The position numbers and the translations under genes are program-made. Of a stretch of 12,838 bases of DNA, positions 5,936 through 12,566 are shown piece by piece. Below the pieces are notes generated by a model. That model made no database searches, was not told the origin of the DNA, and worked only from the letters and a program-made list of their open reading frames with translations. Where the stretch lies: contig CABUHI010000037.1 of assembly GCA_902491345.1 (NCBI GenBank), forward strand, positions 1 through 12,838. The letters are read 5' to 3'. Source of the stretch: an uncultured Collinsella sp. Its GTDB lineage: Bacteria > Actinomycetota > Coriobacteriia > Coriobacteriales > Coriobacteriaceae. Position 1 is the stretch's first letter; each line of letters opens with the position of its first letter.

Positions 5936-7453
5936 ATGGGAACTTATCATAGTACACGAGGACACACTTTATCGTGCTCAAGTAAGGTGGCAATCCGTAC
6001 CGGCATCGCTCCCGACGGGGGTTTGTTTGTCTCGGACGAGCTCGGCACCCAGCAGGTCGATATCAGCTCGCTTGCAGATAAATCGTACTTTGAAATCGCT
6101 CAAGATGTGTTGGGAATGTTACTGAATGATTACACGACCGAAGAAATTTCGGCGTGTGTCGACGAGGCATACCGCGGCACGTTTGCGAGTGAAGAGGTTA
6201 CGCCGCTCGTCAAACTCGACGCTGCACCGGGCGCTGACGCCCCTCAGACCTATGTGATGGAGCTCTTTGGCGGCCCCACGAGCGCCTTCAAGGACGTCGC
6301 TCTGCAGATGCTCCCCCGCTTGATGGCCCGCACCTCTGCCAAGGACGGCGGCGCCGAGCGCATCATGATCGTCACCGCCACGTCGGGCGACACGGGCAAG
6401 GCCGCGCTCGCCGGTTTTGCCGACGCTCCGGGCACGGGTATCACCGTCTTTTATCCCGAGGGCAAGGTCAGCCGCGTGCAGAATCTGCAGATGTCCACGC
6501 AGGAGGGCGGCAACGTCGCCGTCTGCGGCATCCGCGGCAACTTCGACGACGCCCAGAGTGCCGTCAAGCGCATCTTTGCCGATAAGGAGCTGGCCGAGCG
6601 CCTGGAGGCCGCCGGCACCGTGCTTTCGAGCGCCAACTCCATCAACGTCGGCCGCCTGGTGCCGCAGGTCGTCTACTACTTTGCCGCCTATGCGCAGCTG
6701 CTGCGCGCCGGCGCCATCGAGGCCGGCGATGCCGTGGAGTTCTGCGTACCGACCGGCAACTTTGGCGATATCCTGGCCGGCTACTACGCCAAGCGCATGG
6801 GTCTGCCCGTCGCCAAACTCGTCGTGGCCAGCGACAAGAACAACGTGCTCGCTGACTTCCTGACCACCGGCGTCTACGACCGCAACCGTCCGTTCTTCAC
6901 GACCATTTCGCCGTCGATGGACATCCTTATTAGCTCTAATCTGGAGCGCATGCTCTACTTCCTGTCCGACGGCGACTGCGAGCTCGTTGCCGGCCTTATG
7001 GAGCAGCTTGCCCAGACCGGTCGCTACGAGGTGCCTGCCGAGCTGCTGGCCAAGATCCAGAGCGTATTTGGCTGCGGCTGGGCCAGCGAGGACGAGGTTC
7101 GCGCCGCCATCAAGAGCTGCTGGGATGCCAACGGCTACGTGATCGACCCGCACACCGCTTGCGGCTATCACGTCTTTGAGCAGGTCGCCCCCACCGAGGG
7201 CGCCAAGGCCCGCGTGCTGCTTTCGACCGCCAGCCCCTACAAGTTCCCGCGCGCCTGCTGCGATGCCCTGGGCCTCGACGTTCCCGAGGACGACTTTGAG
7301 GCCATGCGCGTGCTCGAGCAGGCAACCAACACGGTCGCCCCAGCCCAGCTCGCCGAACTCGAGTCCAAGCCCGTCCGCTTCGAAGACGTCTGCGACGTCG
7401 ATGAGATGGCAAGCTACGTCGAGTCCGCAGCAAAACGAATGAGCACCAACTAG
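5936..7453 (+). CDS. thrC: Threonine synthase
   Basis: This PLP enzyme converts O-phosphohomoserine to threonine, the last step of threonine synthesis. The 505-aa protein begins MGTYHSTRGHTLSCSSKVAI, typical of the Y-x-STRG start, followed by GIAPDGGLFV (23-32). The PLP-binding lysine is K119 in GPTSAFKDVALQML, and TATSGDTGKAALAGF (147-161) binds the cofactor phosphate. The length (over 450 aa) fits the longer fungal/proteobacterial-type class that keeps FKD.A.QM rather than the short plant/Bacillus-type class. The ATG at 5936 is preferred, with GAGGAG nine bases upstream; an in-frame ATG at 5891 lacks one. The opening ~60 codons are markedly AT-richer than the rest, as often seen at starts of highly expressed GC-rich genes. 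It ends in a strong terminator before thrB, so the two are not a simple operon. Confidence 0.96.
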   Translation: MGTYHSTRGHTLSCSSKVAIRTGIAPDGGLFVSDELGTQQVDISSLADKSYFEIAQDVLGMLLNDYTTEEISACVDEAYRGTFASEEVTPLVKLDAAPGADAPQTYVMELFGGPTSAFKDVALQMLPRLMARTSAKDGGAERIMIVTATSGDTGKAALAGFADAPGTGITVFYPEGKVSRVQNLQMSTQEGGNVAVCGIRGNFDDAQSAVKRIFADKELAERLEAAGTVLSSANSINVGRLVPQVVYYFAAYAQLLRAGAIEAGDAVEFCVPTGNFGDILAGYYAKRMGLPVAKLVVASDKNNVLADFLTTGVYDRNRPFFTTISPSMDILISSNLERMLYFLSDGDCELVAGLMEQLAQTGRYEVPAELLAKIQSVFGCGWASEDEVRAAIKSCWDANGYVIDPHTACGYHVFEQVAPTEGAKARVLLSTASPYKFPRACCDALGLDVPEDDFEAMRVLEQATNTVAPAQLAELESKPVRFEDVCDVDEMASYVESAAKRMSTN

Positions 7454-7465
7454 ATCCCTCATTAA

Positions 7466-7500
7466 GCGCCGGCGAAAGCCGGCGCACCTTCTTTTTATTT
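7466..7500 (+). terminator. Rho-independent terminator of thrC
   Basis: GCGCCGGC (7466-7473), a GAAA tetraloop and GCCGGCGC (7478-7485) form a perfect 8-bp stem 12 bases past the thrC stop. The T-rich tail CTTCTTTTTATTT follows. Confidence 0.93.
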
Positions 7501-7506
7501 AGCTTT

Positions 7507-7515
7507 TGGGATAAT
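7507..7515 (+). promoter_or_regulatory. Candidate extended -10 promoter for thrB
   Basis: TGGGATAAT reads as an extended -10 (TGn followed by GATAAT) just after the thrC terminator. No good -35 is visible; the T-rich tail occupies that place. Transcription from here would start near 7522, giving a leader of about 130 bases made almost entirely of the following palindrome. Confidence 0.45.
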
Positions 7516-7528
7516 GACGAGCATGCGA

Positions 7529-7640
7529 GCGGGTCTGGCCGTTTAGTTCGTCGCGAGTTCCGCACGAGCCGGAAAGCACTTAATGTGCTTTCCGAGCGAG
7601 CCAGGACTGCCCGAGCAGCGAACTAAACGGCCAGACCCGC
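7529..7640 (+). repeat. Compound palindrome in the thrB leader
   Basis: The outer arms 7529-7550 and 7619-7640 are perfect 22-bp inverse complements (left arm begins GCGGGTCTGGCCG). The inner arms CGGAAAGCAC (7570-7579) and GTGCTTTCCG (7585-7594) close on a TTAAT loop. Flanks between inner and outer arms (19 and 24 bases) are unpaired. The right outer arm stops two bases before the thrB AGGAGG (7643-7648). There is no T-box motif and no obvious threonine-rich leader peptide. Confidence 0.85.
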
Positions 7641-7654
7641 CCAGGAGGACCCAC

Positions 7655-8536
7655 ATGATCAAAATCACCGTCCCAGCAACCAGCGCCAACCTAGGCATCG
7701 GCTACGACACCCTCGGCATGGCCGTCAGCCTCTACTCGCACTTCGCCTTCGAGCGCGCCGACAAACTCACCATCACGGGCTGCCCCGAGGAATTCCAAAA
7801 CGAGAACAACCTGGTCTACGTGAGCTTTGTCGATGCACTGGCTGCATGGGGCGAGCCGGCTTTTCCCGTTGCCATCGACATCCAGACCGACGTGCCCGTC
7901 GCCCGCGGCCTGGGCTCCAGCTCCACCTGCGTCGTCGCCGGCATTATGGCCGCCGCCGCACTGACAGGCCACACCGTCGACCGCGCCGAGCTGGTTCGCA
8001 TTGCCACCGAAGTCGAGGGCCATCCCGATAACGTCGCCCCCGCTATCCTGGGCGGCGCCGTCTGTTCCTTTACGCCGACCGATTCGCTCCCCCAGTGCCT
8101 GCGCTACGAGGTGAGCGATCGCCTGCGTTTTATTACCGTGATTCCGCCCTACGAGGTGCATACGAGCGAGGCGCGCAAGGTTGTGCCGCAGGAGATTCCA
8201 CTCTCCACCGCCGTGTGGCAGATGGGCCGCATCGCCGGCATGACGCGCGGCTTGGAGACTGGTGACCTCGACCTGATTGCCGCCGCCAATGACGACCGCA
8301 TCCAGGAACCCTATCGTCGCCGTCTGATTCCCGACTACAACGCCGTGCGCGACACCTGCCTTAACGGAGGCGCCAAGACCATCTGGATCAGTGGCTCCGG
8401 CTCGACCCTCATGGCCGTGACTGACGACACCATCGTGGCAAAGTTCCTACAGGTCAAGCTGCGTGAACAGTTCCCCAAGTGTGACACGCATATTCTGACG
8501 TGCGACACCGATGGCGCTCAAATCGAGTACCTGTAG
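7655..8536 (+). CDS. thrB: Homoserine kinase
   Basis: This GHMP-family kinase phosphorylates homoserine to O-phosphohomoserine, the substrate of the neighbouring threonine synthase. The 293-aa protein shows the three GHMP signatures: VPATSANLGIGYDTLGMA near the N-terminus (6-23), the ATP loop PVARGLGSSSTCVVAGI (81-97), and the C-terminal glycine-rich ISGSGSTLMAV. The EVEGHPDNVAPAILGG segment is the family's conserved substrate/metal region. The start is the ATG at 7655, with AGGAGG six bases upstream. An in-frame ATG at 7583 falls inside the palindrome's inner stem, lacks a ribosome site and would add 24 non-homologous residues, so it is not used here. The stop codon is inside the left outer arm of the next palindrome. 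It is separated from thrC by a terminator and a putative promoter. Confidence 0.96.
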   Translation: MIKITVPATSANLGIGYDTLGMAVSLYSHFAFERADKLTITGCPEEFQNENNLVYVSFVDALAAWGEPAFPVAIDIQTDVPVARGLGSSSTCVVAGIMAAAALTGHTVDRAELVRIATEVEGHPDNVAPAILGGAVCSFTPTDSLPQCLRYEVSDRLRFITVIPPYEVHTSEARKVVPQEIPLSTAVWQMGRIAGMTRGLETGDLDLIAAANDDRIQEPYRRRLIPDYNAVRDTCLNGGAKTIWISGSGSTLMAVTDDTIVAKFLQVKLREQFPKCDTHILTCDTDGAQIEYL

Positions 8537-8663
8537 ACATCCTCCTCATATACCTGTCCGGGACGGTCGGGATGTTCCCTCAAAATCGTCTTCGCGCTGC
8601 GGAATGATTTTGAGGGAACATCCCGACCGTCCCTGCGCCTACCTTGCTGAGGATGTCTACAGG
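8530..8663. repeat. Nested perfect palindromes overlapping the thrB stop codon
   Basis: The outer arms CCTGTAGACATCCTC (8530-8544) and GAGGATGTCTACAGG (8649-8663) are perfect, and the left one contains the last bases and stop of thrB. Spacers of exactly 15 bases on each side lead to inner arms 8560-8587 and 8606-8633, a perfect 28-bp match (begins GGGACGGTCGGGATG), around an 18-base loop. There is no T run, so a standard terminator is not evident. It lies between the convergent thrB and engB. Confidence 0.88.
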
Positions 8664-8714
8664 GACCCACGCTTTGAAGGGGCGCCGGGCTGAAATATAT
8701 GGCCCTTTATTGAT

Positions 8715-8741
8715 AGGGGCTCTTGCTAGGCTGGAGCCCTT
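8715..8741 (-). terminator. Possible terminator of the mtnN-engB unit
   Basis: AGGGGCTC (8715-8722) and GAGCCCTT (8734-8741) form an 8-bp stem with one G-T pair, two bases beyond the engB stop on the minus strand. No T run follows, so confidence is modest. Confidence 0.4.
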
Positions 8742-8742
8742 A

Positions 8743-9333
8743 CTAGAGGCAGGCCTCGGCGATGCGGCGCTTGAGTTCGTCGATACCCACGCCGGTCTGG
8801 GAGCTTGTGATGATTACGTTCTCGGCCGGAACGTTGAGCTGCTTTTTGATGGCTGCTGCCTGGCGGGCCTGCTGGGTGCGACTGAGCTTGTCGGCCTTGG
8901 TGAGACAGACGATAAAGTTGAACTCATTGCCCTGCAGGTAGTCGATCATGTCATGATCGAGCTTGCTGGGATCGTGACGAATGTCCACCAGCGAGACGAC
9001 CAAGTTAAAGCTGCGCTCGGAGTCGAAAAAGTCGCCGATAAGCTCGGCCCAGCGGTCGCGCTCGGCCTTGGAGCGACGGGCGAAACCGTAACCCGGCAGG
9101 TCCACGAAATGCACGTCGTCGGCCTCAAAGAAGTTGATGTTGCTCGTCTTGCCCGGCGTACTGGAAACCTTGACTAGGTTCTTGCGGCCAAATAGCTTGT
9201 TCATAATCGACGACTTGCCCACGTTGGAGCGGCCGACAAAGCTCACCTCGGGGCAGGTGGACTCGGGAATCTGCGAAACCTTGCCATAGCTGGCGACGAA
9301 CTTGGCAAGCTGGTAGTTAATGGAATCGGCCAT
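8743..9333 (-). CDS. engB: Ribosome-biogenesis GTPase EngB (YsxC/YihA)
   Basis: A 196-aa TRAFAC-class GTPase needed for 50S ribosomal subunit assembly and usually essential. All G motifs are visible: G1 GRSNVGKSS (34-42), G2 threonine in STPGKT (58-63), G3 DLPGYGFA (78-85), G4 TKAD (145-148) and G5 TSSQTG (176-181). Length and the short N-terminal arm (MADSINYQLAKFVASYG) are standard for the family. The ATG at 9333 is chosen: AAGGAG lies five bases upstream, while the in-frame GTG at 9339 abuts that site and is too close. The 38-bp gap from mtnN upstream suggests co-transcription. In many bacteria engB follows lon or clpX; that partner is not here. Confidence 0.97.
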   Translation of the reverse strand: MADSINYQLAKFVASYGKVSQIPESTCPEVSFVGRSNVGKSSIMNKLFGRKNLVKVSSTPGKTSNINFFEADDVHFVDLPGYGFARRSKAERDRWAELIGDFFDSERSFNLVVSLVDIRHDPSKLDHDMIDYLQGNEFNFIVCLTKADKLSRTQQARQAAAIKKQLNVPAENVIITSSQTGVGIDELKRRIAEACL

Positions 9334-9371
9334 GGACACTCCTTGGTCGTAGGTTCTTACAAATAGACGCG

Positions 9372-10112
9372 CTATTGCGCAGCGGCAATGCGGCGGACGA
9401 TATCGAGCGTAATGTCACTTGCGACACGCGCGTACTCGAACAGATCGAACTCTCGCTCGCAAATTGCATCGTACGCCTCGTCACAATTATCGCTGATAGC
9501 GCGCAACACCAGGCAATCGACACCATTTTTGGTTGCGACATGGGCAATTGCCGCGCCCTCCATGCCGACACAATCGGCATGCGTCGCCTCGATAGCGTCG
9601 TTGCGCATGGCGGCGCCCGTCACAAAACGGTTACCCGTGGCAATCGTGCCGACCAGGAACTGCTTGGTGCCCTCATTCGAAGCGACTGCATTTGTCGAAG
9701 CGTCAACAAACCCACGCTCAGCAAGCACGTCGGCGGCAATATCGACCAGCGCGGGCGTCGAGCCAAACTCCTCGAGCCCCGGTGCGGACTCGGCGATAAG
9801 CGCGGTATCGGTATCCAGATAGCGTAGGCGTTTGCCAATGACCACGTCGTCGATATGGAGCTTGGGGTTCAAACCGCCCGCAATGCCCGAAAACACAACA
9901 GCCTGCGGAGCATACTTGCTAATGAGGTGCTGTGTTGCAGCAGCGGCGTTCACCGTGCCCATGCCCGCCGTTGTGGCGACAACTGTCAGGCCGTCGAGCT
10001 CACCGCTCACAACGGTCAAGCCCGCCTCCCGTGCCTCGCAAACGTCGCTCAGCTCTTCCTTAATCTGCATGATCTCTTTTTCGAGCGCACCGATAATCGC
10101 GATGGTAGCCAT
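9372..10112 (-). CDS. mtnN: 5'-methylthioadenosine/S-adenosylhomocysteine nucleosidase
   Basis: This enzyme cleaves the glycosidic bond of MTA, SAH and 5'-deoxyadenosine, releasing adenine. It relieves product inhibition of SAM-dependent and radical-SAM enzymes and feeds methionine recycling. The 246-aa protein begins MATIAIIGALEKEI, where E13 corresponds to E12 of the E. coli enzyme. GMEGAAIAHVA contains E185 (E174 equivalent) and RAISDNCDEA contains D208 (D197 equivalent), so the catalytic set is complete. VFSGIAGGLNPKLHIDDVVIG (73-93) is the phosphorylase-fold core. The ATG at 10112 has GGGGAA a few bases upstream; an in-frame start at 10124 is not needed. Methionine belongs to the same aspartate family as the lysC-asd-thr genes nearby, but no shared transcript is implied. 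The promoter in the 78-bp upstream gap is unclear, so read-through from the serine hydrolase gene is possible. Confidence 0.96.
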   Translation of the reverse strand: MATIAIIGALEKEIMQIKEELSDVCEAREAGLTVVSGELDGLTVVATTAGMGTVNAAAATQHLISKYAPQAVVFSGIAGGLNPKLHIDDVVIGKRLRYLDTDTALIAESAPGLEEFGSTPALVDIAADVLAERGFVDASTNAVASNEGTKQFLVGTIATGNRFVTGAAMRNDAIEATHADCVGMEGAAIAHVATKNGVDCLVLRAISDNCDEAYDAICEREFDLFEYARVASDITLDIVRRIAAAQ

Positions 10113-10190
10113 ACCATTCCCCAAACCTATACGAAATTCTCAACCAAGGTATGGTACCAGCATTTTGTTTGACCTCGCCAAACGAACACG

Positions 10191-11309
10191 CTAAGCCAGT
10201 GCAGCTCGCGTATCAAACAGAGCCTTTGCAATCGCGGCCGTAACCTCGCTCGAACGGTCACTCCATGGCATCGATGTCATGACGCTCATGACATAGGTAC
10301 GGCCATCGATGTCGATGAGGCCTGCATCGCATGTCGAATAGTAACCATCCTCGCTAATCCAGCCTGCCTTGTTGCGCACCAAAACCTGCTCGTCCGCAAT
10401 GCCATCGCGAATAAACGAGCGCGATGTTGATGTCAGAAGGCCCGACAACCACTGTGAAGTCTCGGTATCCATGCTCAGATACTCGCTCATCTCACGCCAT
10501 AACCTCGCAGAAGTGCGCGGGCAGTAGGTCGGAAAATCACTCATCGGATTCAGTGCCGTTTCGTCATCAACACCCAGATTGGCAATCCAATCCTCATAGC
10601 CATCATGGTCAAACGCCGCGCGTAACGCGATAAACGAATCGTTGTCTGAGTTGGCGACGGCATTCTCGATAAGGTCGCGCACCGTCTGCCAGCCCATGCT
10701 GCAACCACCATACGTGGCTAAAGGCCCATCGAGCGACACCCGCCCCGATTCGACCAACGTCTCGCAAATATAGAGCGCATACAGCGCTTTGTAGCTGCTC
10801 GCTCCATACACCTCGACATCGGCGTTATACGTCACGCCCCTACCGCTCGATAGGTCGTAGAACACTACACCCACGTCGCCCAGCTCCTGCGCCCGACACA
10901 GGGCATCCTGGAGCGAGGCAAGGCTCTCATCCTCCAAGGCAGGAGTCTTGTTATCCACCAACGAGAAGGTCCGAACGGTATCACCCGAAGGGATATCGTT
11001 GAAGTCCGCCTTCGAAAGTCTCGTCTTGAGATCTGCCGTCGACAGAGCTTGATCTGCCGACGCTTTGGACTTTGAAACCTTCTCGTTTTGCAGCTGTACC
11101 GTTGACGCATCTGGGCGCACCGTTCGCTCCGAGGCGTAGGTTTTAACGGTAATTCTGAGGATAATAACCGCCGACGTTAGCATCCCAATGGCGGCAATCT
11201 TCCTCACGCGGATGCGAGCGCCGGCAAGGCCACGCGAAGACGTGCCCTTCGTCTTATATCTGCTGCCATGCTGCGGCACATACTCATCCCGCGATGCGAT
11301 GTTTCGCAC
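10191..11309 (-). CDS. Membrane-anchored serine hydrolase, class A beta-lactamase-like fold
   Basis: A 372-aa protein with a basic N-terminus (1-36), one hydrophobic segment at about 38-53 (IAAIGMLTSAVIILRI), a polar, probably disordered linker (60-120) and a C-terminal beta-lactamase/transpeptidase-like domain. That domain has S171-S-Y-K174 (SxxK, nucleophile S171), S221-D-N223 (SDN) and K314-A-G-W (a KTG variant). Orientation is probably N-in, with the catalytic domain outside. I cannot find the omega-loop E-x-x-x-N of true class A enzymes: the corresponding stretch reads LNPMSDFPTYC. That makes a cell-wall peptidase or other D-Ala-D-Ala-type hydrolase at least as likely as beta-lactam resistance. 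The start is a GTG at 11309, with AGGAG six bases upstream. A candidate promoter lies at 11347-11374. The gene is 78 bp upstream of mtnN. Confidence 0.82.
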   Translation of the reverse strand: MRNIASRDEYVPQHGSRYKTKGTSSRGLAGARIRVRKIAAIGMLTSAVIILRITVKTYASERTVRPDASTVQLQNEKVSKSKASADQALSTADLKTRLSKADFNDIPSGDTVRTFSLVDNKTPALEDESLASLQDALCRAQELGDVGVVFYDLSSGRGVTYNADVEVYGASSYKALYALYICETLVESGRVSLDGPLATYGGCSMGWQTVRDLIENAVANSDNDSFIALRAAFDHDGYEDWIANLGVDDETALNPMSDFPTYCPRTSARLWREMSEYLSMDTETSQWLSGLLTSTSRSFIRDGIADEQVLVRNKAGWISEDGYYSTCDAGLIDIDGRTYVMSVMTSMPWSDRSSEVTAAIAKALFDTRAALA

Positions 11310-11346
11310 GTGGTCTCCTGACTGCCACCGTTTATATACGAGCAGT

Positions 11347-11374
11347 ATGATACCGAGCAGGCATTTCTTTCCAA
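11347..11374 (-). promoter_or_regulatory. Candidate promoter of the serine hydrolase gene
   Basis: On the minus strand, TTGGAA (11374-11369), 16 bases, TATCAT (11352-11347) lie about 40 bases before the GTG start. A second AT-rich run, TATATAAA, is closer to the gene but has no partner box. Confidence 0.42.
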
Positions 11375-11573
11375 AGATATTCAGCGGCGTTTAAGGTGTC
11401 TTTAAAGAAACCACAAGCGTATTTATCCAAATGGCACGATTCTGTTGCGCATCTCACCGCAACCCAGAGAGCAGTCTTTTAAGGACGGGGCTCTTTAGCA
11501 ATCAACTAGGTGCCCAGGGGCACTCATTTAAGTCTGTCCCCAATGAGTGCCCTTGGGGAACGAAAATGGCATG
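11375..11573. other. Intergenic stretch upstream of the serine hydrolase / downstream of pflA
   Basis: No gene seen. An imperfect palindrome GGTGTCTTTAAAGAAACC (11395-11412; core TCTTTAAAGA at 11399-11408) lies about 20 bases upstream of the candidate -35. A related-looking GTCTTTTAAGGAC is at about 11474-11486. Both could be operator copies, without further support. The palindrome at 11513-11557 is listed separately. Confidence 0.35.
11513..11557. repeat. Hairpin downstream of pflA
   Basis: CCCAGGGGCACTCATT (11513-11528) pairs with AATGAGTGCCCTTGGG (11542-11557): 16 bp with a single G-T wobble, around a 13-base loop ending in TCCCC. It begins 16 bases past the pflA stop on the minus strand. 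There is no T run. It may serve as the pflA 3' end or be a copy of a dispersed palindrome. Confidence 0.75.
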
Positions 11574-12392
11574 CTATCCGATAGCGTTTTTGAGCTCCGT
11601 ACGGCGCTTTTTCATGCCGGTCATAACGGCATTGCGCAGCTCGGGCATGCGCGCGGTATCCATCTGGGGCACGCCCTCGAGCTTATAGGGAATGCCCAGT
11701 TGCTCGTACTTGACGACACCCATCGTGTGATATGGCAGCATTTCCAGGCCCACCACGTTGTGCCATGGAGCGATGAGGCGACCGAGCTTCTCGCACTCCT
11801 CCACCGTGTCGGTAATGCCCGGCACAACCACGTGGCGGATAACGACCTTGATCTTGCGACGGGCAAGCTCATCGCCAAACGCCAGGATACGTGCAGGATC
11901 GCAGCCGGTCAGCTTTTTATGCTCAGCCGGATCGGCATGCTTGATGTCGAGCAGCACCATGTCGGTCTCGTTGAGAACGGCATCGAACTTCTCGGGATGC
12001 TGAGGGTCGAAGGCGTAGCCACAGCTATCCATGCAGGTATGTACACGACCATCGGGGTTGTTGTGCATTGCACGGAACAGGTCGGCCAAAAACTCGGGCT
12101 GCAGAAGTGGCTCGCCGCCCGAAACCGTAATTCCGCCGCTGCGGTAAAACTCATGGTTACTCTGGAACTCGTCCATAAGGTGCTCGACGGTCACCATGGT
12201 GCCGCCGCTAACCGACCAAGTATCGGGATTGTGACAATACGCACAGCGCATGGGACAGCCCTGAACAAACACCACAAAGCGGATGCCGGGTCCGTCGACC
12301 GTTCCCATCGTCTCGATTGAATGCACGCGGCCTAGGGCAAATGCGGAATCCTCAGGACGAGCGTCCACACCCTCAAGCGTCATCTCAGCCAT
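11574..12392 (-). CDS. pflA: Pyruvate formate-lyase activating enzyme (radical SAM)
   Basis: A 272-aa radical-SAM activase that installs the glycyl radical on pyruvate formate-lyase, enabling anaerobic conversion of pyruvate to acetyl-CoA and formate. The cluster motif is C46-PMR-C50-AY-C53 in VQGCPMRCAYCHNPDTW, preceded by the family-typical IETMGTVDGPGIRFV (26-40). SGGEPLLQPEF (91-101) is the SAM-binding GGE motif, and the LLDIKH and VRHVVVPGITD-like segments are conserved. The absence of an extra ferredoxin-type cysteine cluster after the radical motif fits PflA rather than the larger glycyl-radical activases. The ATG at 12392 is chosen for homology, with AAGG eight bases upstream; ATG at 12383 is possible, and a third at 12422 has no ribosome site. 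pflB is not next to it on either side. Indicates fermentative, anaerobic metabolism. Confidence 0.93.
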   Translation of the reverse strand: MAEMTLEGVDARPEDSAFALGRVHSIETMGTVDGPGIRFVVFVQGCPMRCAYCHNPDTWSVSGGTMVTVEHLMDEFQSNHEFYRSGGITVSGGEPLLQPEFLADLFRAMHNNPDGRVHTCMDSCGYAFDPQHPEKFDAVLNETDMVLLDIKHADPAEHKKLTGCDPARILAFGDELARRKIKVVIRHVVVPGITDTVEECEKLGRLIAPWHNVVGLEMLPYHTMGVVKYEQLGIPYKLEGVPQMDTARMPELRNAVMTGMKKRRTELKNAIG

Positions 12393-12425
12393 TCCCGCTA
12401 CCTTGCCTCTCCTTGGATGCAACCA

Positions 12426-12498
12426 ATTAAAATGCCAGAGCCATTCTAGCCCATGCGCTTGCGTTTAAACGTCTCGGGCTAGAATGGCACGTTTTAAT
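12426..12498. terminator. Bidirectional terminator between the DegV gene and pflA
   Basis: GCCATTCTAGCCC (12440-12452) and GGGCTAGAATGGC (12476-12488) form a perfect 13-bp stem around a 23-base loop that includes the palindrome CGTTTAAACG (12462-12471). The outer ATTAAAA (12426-12432) and TTTTAAT (12492-12498) supply T tracts on both strands. Its job here is probably to end the leftward DegV gene transcript. The pflA promoter must be squeezed into the ~35 bases beyond it or overlap it; TAGAAT within the stem is a possible -10. Confidence 0.75.
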
Positions 12499-12566
12499 CT
12501 ATCCCCCATCACCATGGCTGGGGTCTACGTCGAGATGTCAGGCTGAAGAACGCTCGCCTGCGGCCT

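Noticed and set aside
5980..6010. T-box-like AAGGTGGCAATCCGTACCGG near the start of thrC
   Set aside because: It lies inside the thrC coding region, encoding the conserved KVAI-RTG stretch, and the T-box motif is imperfect. No specifier stem or terminator accompanies it.
4791..6125. 444-codon open frame antisense to lysC
   Set aside because: It has the same shadow character and runs across the lysC start and the divergent promoter region into thrC.
6119..7462. 447-codon open frame antisense to thrC
   Set aside because: This is a GC-rich antisense shadow with Gly/Ala/Val/His-rich composition and no start signal. The opposite strand is clearly threonine synthase.
7583..7654. In-frame N-terminal extension of thrB starting at ATG 7583
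   Set aside because: The codons come from the palindrome, there is no ribosome-binding site, and the family start MIKITVPATSANLG has a strong AGGAGG at the right distance.
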